This document shows positions 62,511 through 64,000 of a stretch of 64,000 nt of DNA, piece after piece (position 1 is the stretch's first letter; each line of letters starts with the position of its first letter). Origin of the DNA: Congregibacter litoralis KT71 (GTDB lineage Bacteria > Pseudomonadota > Gammaproteobacteria > Pseudomonadales > Halieaceae); the NCBI RefSeq assembly GCF_000153125.2, contig NZ_CM002299.1:2802928-2866927 (forward strand), in the 5' to 3' direction. The notes under the pieces were generated by a model. That model did not search any database, was not told where the DNA came from, and was given only the letters and a program-made list of their open reading frames with translations. The position numbers and the translations under genes are program-made.

Positions 62511-63827
62511 TTAGCTTGCAGAATTATTTGGTTCGGTACGGGACGTTTCCTCGTAGCGGGCCGCAGCGTGATTATGTCTGAGATCCGAAACTACGGCGAT
62601 CAATCTATTGACCGGCTCGGCCAATCGCTTCGGTAGTACACGGTGCTCGGAAAAGATTTTTTCATTGGCGATCCATCGCTTCGCAACCCAGACATCGTCT
62701 TCGGGGTGATTATTGTCAACACCGTTGCAATACTTATAGCCAACAAGGGCATCGGTATGCGATAGCAGGATACGCGCCATGGTCATGTGGAAACGGTGCG
62801 CCTGAAGATCTGCTGGCCCCTTGGGGCGAGGAAGGGTCAAGCGGAGACATTTCTGATCATTAAAGTCCTTCCAATCAGGACCGACGACCTGCCCGGCACG
62901 CTCCAGCATCTTGCGGGCCTGGTCGTTCTTACCGTTGACTATCGCCACAGCAACCGTCCCTTTCGGATACTCCAGCTTTTCGGCCAGGAGATTCATCCAG
63001 CTCACCAGCTTGTTCAGCGTTTTATCGTCGGCAAACACGAGGAACTGATGGCGCTGATCGTCGTCGAGAAACGCCGGCAATTGCGCATAGAGTGGGTATA
63101 GCAAGTCATGGATATAGATGTAGGTCTGTCGTCGCCCTTGTTCATGGTTACGGGTGGTTGCCGTCAACACTTTCTGTGCCCATTTCGGAGTAAGTTCGGG
63201 CAGGGTCATTTCGGTGATATCGATGGAGATGAGTGGGAAGCCGAGAGACTTTCCGATCAGCGCCTTCCGACCGTCAAAGGCGTGGCCAAGTTCGATTTCA
63301 ACACCGCCAAGCACCATCGGTTCAGCCTGGACCGGCGGTCCAAGCACAGCCACATCGAGCCGGAACTTGCTGCCGAAAGGCGTCTCTAGAGGATGCTCAG
63401 TTGCCACTCGGTCGGCGCCAAGCAGCAAGTTCCCCTCCAGCGGATAATCCGATGAATCCAAATCGCTGAACGACCAGGGCATTGCAAGCCCAGCACGCAA
63501 GCGCCTTGAGAGCTCGTCCGCGACAAGTTCTTTCGCCCGCCGGTGTTCAGGGCTTTCCTGAATAGCACTCCATCGGTTAGCTTCTTCATCGTCGAAGTGA
63601 GCTTTAGGCTTAAAGGTGTGCTGAGTAGGCAGTACTCGAAAATGGGATCGTCGGCGCAATTTGCCATTTTCAAAGGAAGGACTGACCCACGTCACCATTT
63701 GCCGCGATCCATCGGAAGAGACCAATGGCCAAAGCTTGCGCGCATGTTCCCGGCTACGGACGTCACGTGCCGCAATCGTGGTCTGGAAAAGCCCTTTCCG
63801 GGAAAAAACAACAATCGCCTCGTCCAT
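62511..63827 (-). CDS. CoiA-like putative nuclease
   Basis: A 438-aa protein (ATG at 63827; the frame is open further upstream). ESPEHRRAKELVADELSRRL near residue 91, followed by FRLDVAVLG (D158), MVLGGVEIELGHAFDGRKALIGKS (E177, E179) and a hydrophobic strand LISIDI, resembles the PD-(D/E)xK layout of CoiA-type nucleases. The C-terminal 200 residues have no clear family. It lies 11 bp after a partial TIGR02391-like gene, which suggests an operon. A defence or recombination role is inference. Confidence 0.55.
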   Translation of the reverse strand: MDEAIVVFSRKGLFQTTIAARDVRSREHARKLWPLVSSDGSRQMVTWVSPSFENGKLRRRSHFRVLPTQHTFKPKAHFDDEEANRWSAIQESPEHRRAKELVADELSRRLRAGLAMPWSFSDLDSSDYPLEGNLLLGADRVATEHPLETPFGSKFRLDVAVLGPPVQAEPMVLGGVEIELGHAFDGRKALIGKSLGFPLISIDITEMTLPELTPKWAQKVLTATTRNHEQGRRQTYIYIHDLLYPLYAQLPAFLDDDQRHQFLVFADDKTLNKLVSWMNLLAEKLEYPKGTVAVAIVNGKNDQARKMLERAGQVVGPDWKDFNDQKCLRLTLPRPKGPADLQAHRFHMTMARILLSHTDALVGYKYCNGVDNNHPEDDVWVAKRWIANEKIFSEHRVLPKRLAEPVNRLIAVVSDLRHNHAAARYEETSRTEPNNSAS

Positions 63828-63838
63828 TGGCTCCCCCT

Positions 63839-64000
63839 TTACGCAGGCACAGCAGCAAGCCTCGTGACGCCATCCAGCTTGCGGTGAATCAGTGACACCA
63901 GCGTCAGGATGTCCAGGGCGTCTTGTTCGGACATCGGCCAATTCGTCTTCGCAGCATGGGCAAGCGGATTGCGTACCGCTCCAAACAGACCGACCAGCAG
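63839..64000 (-). CDS. TIGR02391-like protein, 3' end only
   Basis: The window cuts off the 5' part of this gene. The visible C-terminal 53 residues include LLVGLFGAVRNPLAHAAKTN and EQDALDILTLVSLIHRKLDG, which match the C-terminal pattern of TIGR02391 (Ymh/abortive-infection-like) proteins with the RNP-AH motif. It is 11 bp upstream of the CoiA-like gene on the same strand. Such proteins are common in defence islands; the biochemical role is not established. Confidence 0.6.
   Translation of the reverse strand: MLVGLFGAVRNPLAHAAKTNWPMSEQDALDILTLVSLIHRKLDGVTRLAAVPA

Larger units (their letters stand above)
16158..64000. mobile_element. Tn4371-like integrative and conjugative element (incomplete)
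   Basis: The region carries a relaxase, coupling protein, full trb mating-pore set, TraF, ParA, RepA and AlpA-like regulator in the order known for Tn4371-family ICEs. Cargo sits between traG and the relaxase, and a second accessory block lies beyond repA. The integrase is expected beyond the right edge. The left boundary is a guess within 16095-16508. Confidence 0.75.

Overview
The window joins a gammaproteobacterial chromosome segment (about 1-16.1 kb) to most of an integrative and conjugative element (ICE, about 16.2-64 kb, continuing past the right edge). The chromosomal part has no rRNA or tRNA to fix the taxon. Its mix of urea ABC transporter, secreted sulfatase, amidohydrolase, gamma-glutamyltransferase and MscS channel suits an aquatic gammaproteobacterium, but that is only an impression.

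Region 1 (1-8.2 kb, minus strand) reads as a nitrogen-scavenging unit: a secreted ureohydrolase, a membrane-anchored peptidyl-prolyl isomerase, then urtABCDE. urtA has a near-consensus sigma-54 promoter with two NtrC-like sites 31 bp apart upstream. The ureohydrolase would release urea in the periplasm and Urt would import it. Region 2 (8.2-16.1 kb) holds dinB, an MscS-type channel, gamma-glutamyltransferase, a type I sulfatase, an amidohydrolase and a small secreted repeat protein.

Region 3 (16.5-28.9 kb, minus strand) is a complete, tightly overlapping Trb/VirB mating-pore operon, traG-copG-trbB-C-D-E-J-K-L-F-G-I-DUF2274, in Tn4371-like order. Region 4 (29.1-42.5 kb) is cargo: an EexN lipoprotein and LysR regulator behind a MexEF-OprN-like efflux operon; a divergent TetR gene with three matching operators; a 2985-bp ISL3-family element with 24-bp inverted repeats and a perfect 8-bp target duplication that carries an arsR gene and a Cys-rich metal(loid) permease; and a luciferase-like monooxygenase / TIM-barrel / flavin reductase operon whose first gene the IS has hit near its 5' end. 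Region 5 (42.6-50 kb, minus strand) is the relaxase, TraF, partition and RepA module, with a putative iteron origin at 47.05-47.24 kb.

Region 6 (50.2-64 kb) is a defence island in the accessory slot. It has an XRE regulator, a SIR2-HerA pair, a DUF3800-like protein, RadC, and then a divergent cluster. On the minus strand lie an MBL-fold protein, a single-chain E2-E1-JAB protein and a second MBL-fold protein; facing them are a WYL regulator and a four-helix membrane protein. A CoiA-like nuclease and the 3' end of a TIGR02391-like gene close the window. The E2-E1-JAB/double-MBL/WYL/4TM divergon is the best candidate for an incompletely described system. No integrase is in the window, so the int end of the ICE lies to the right.
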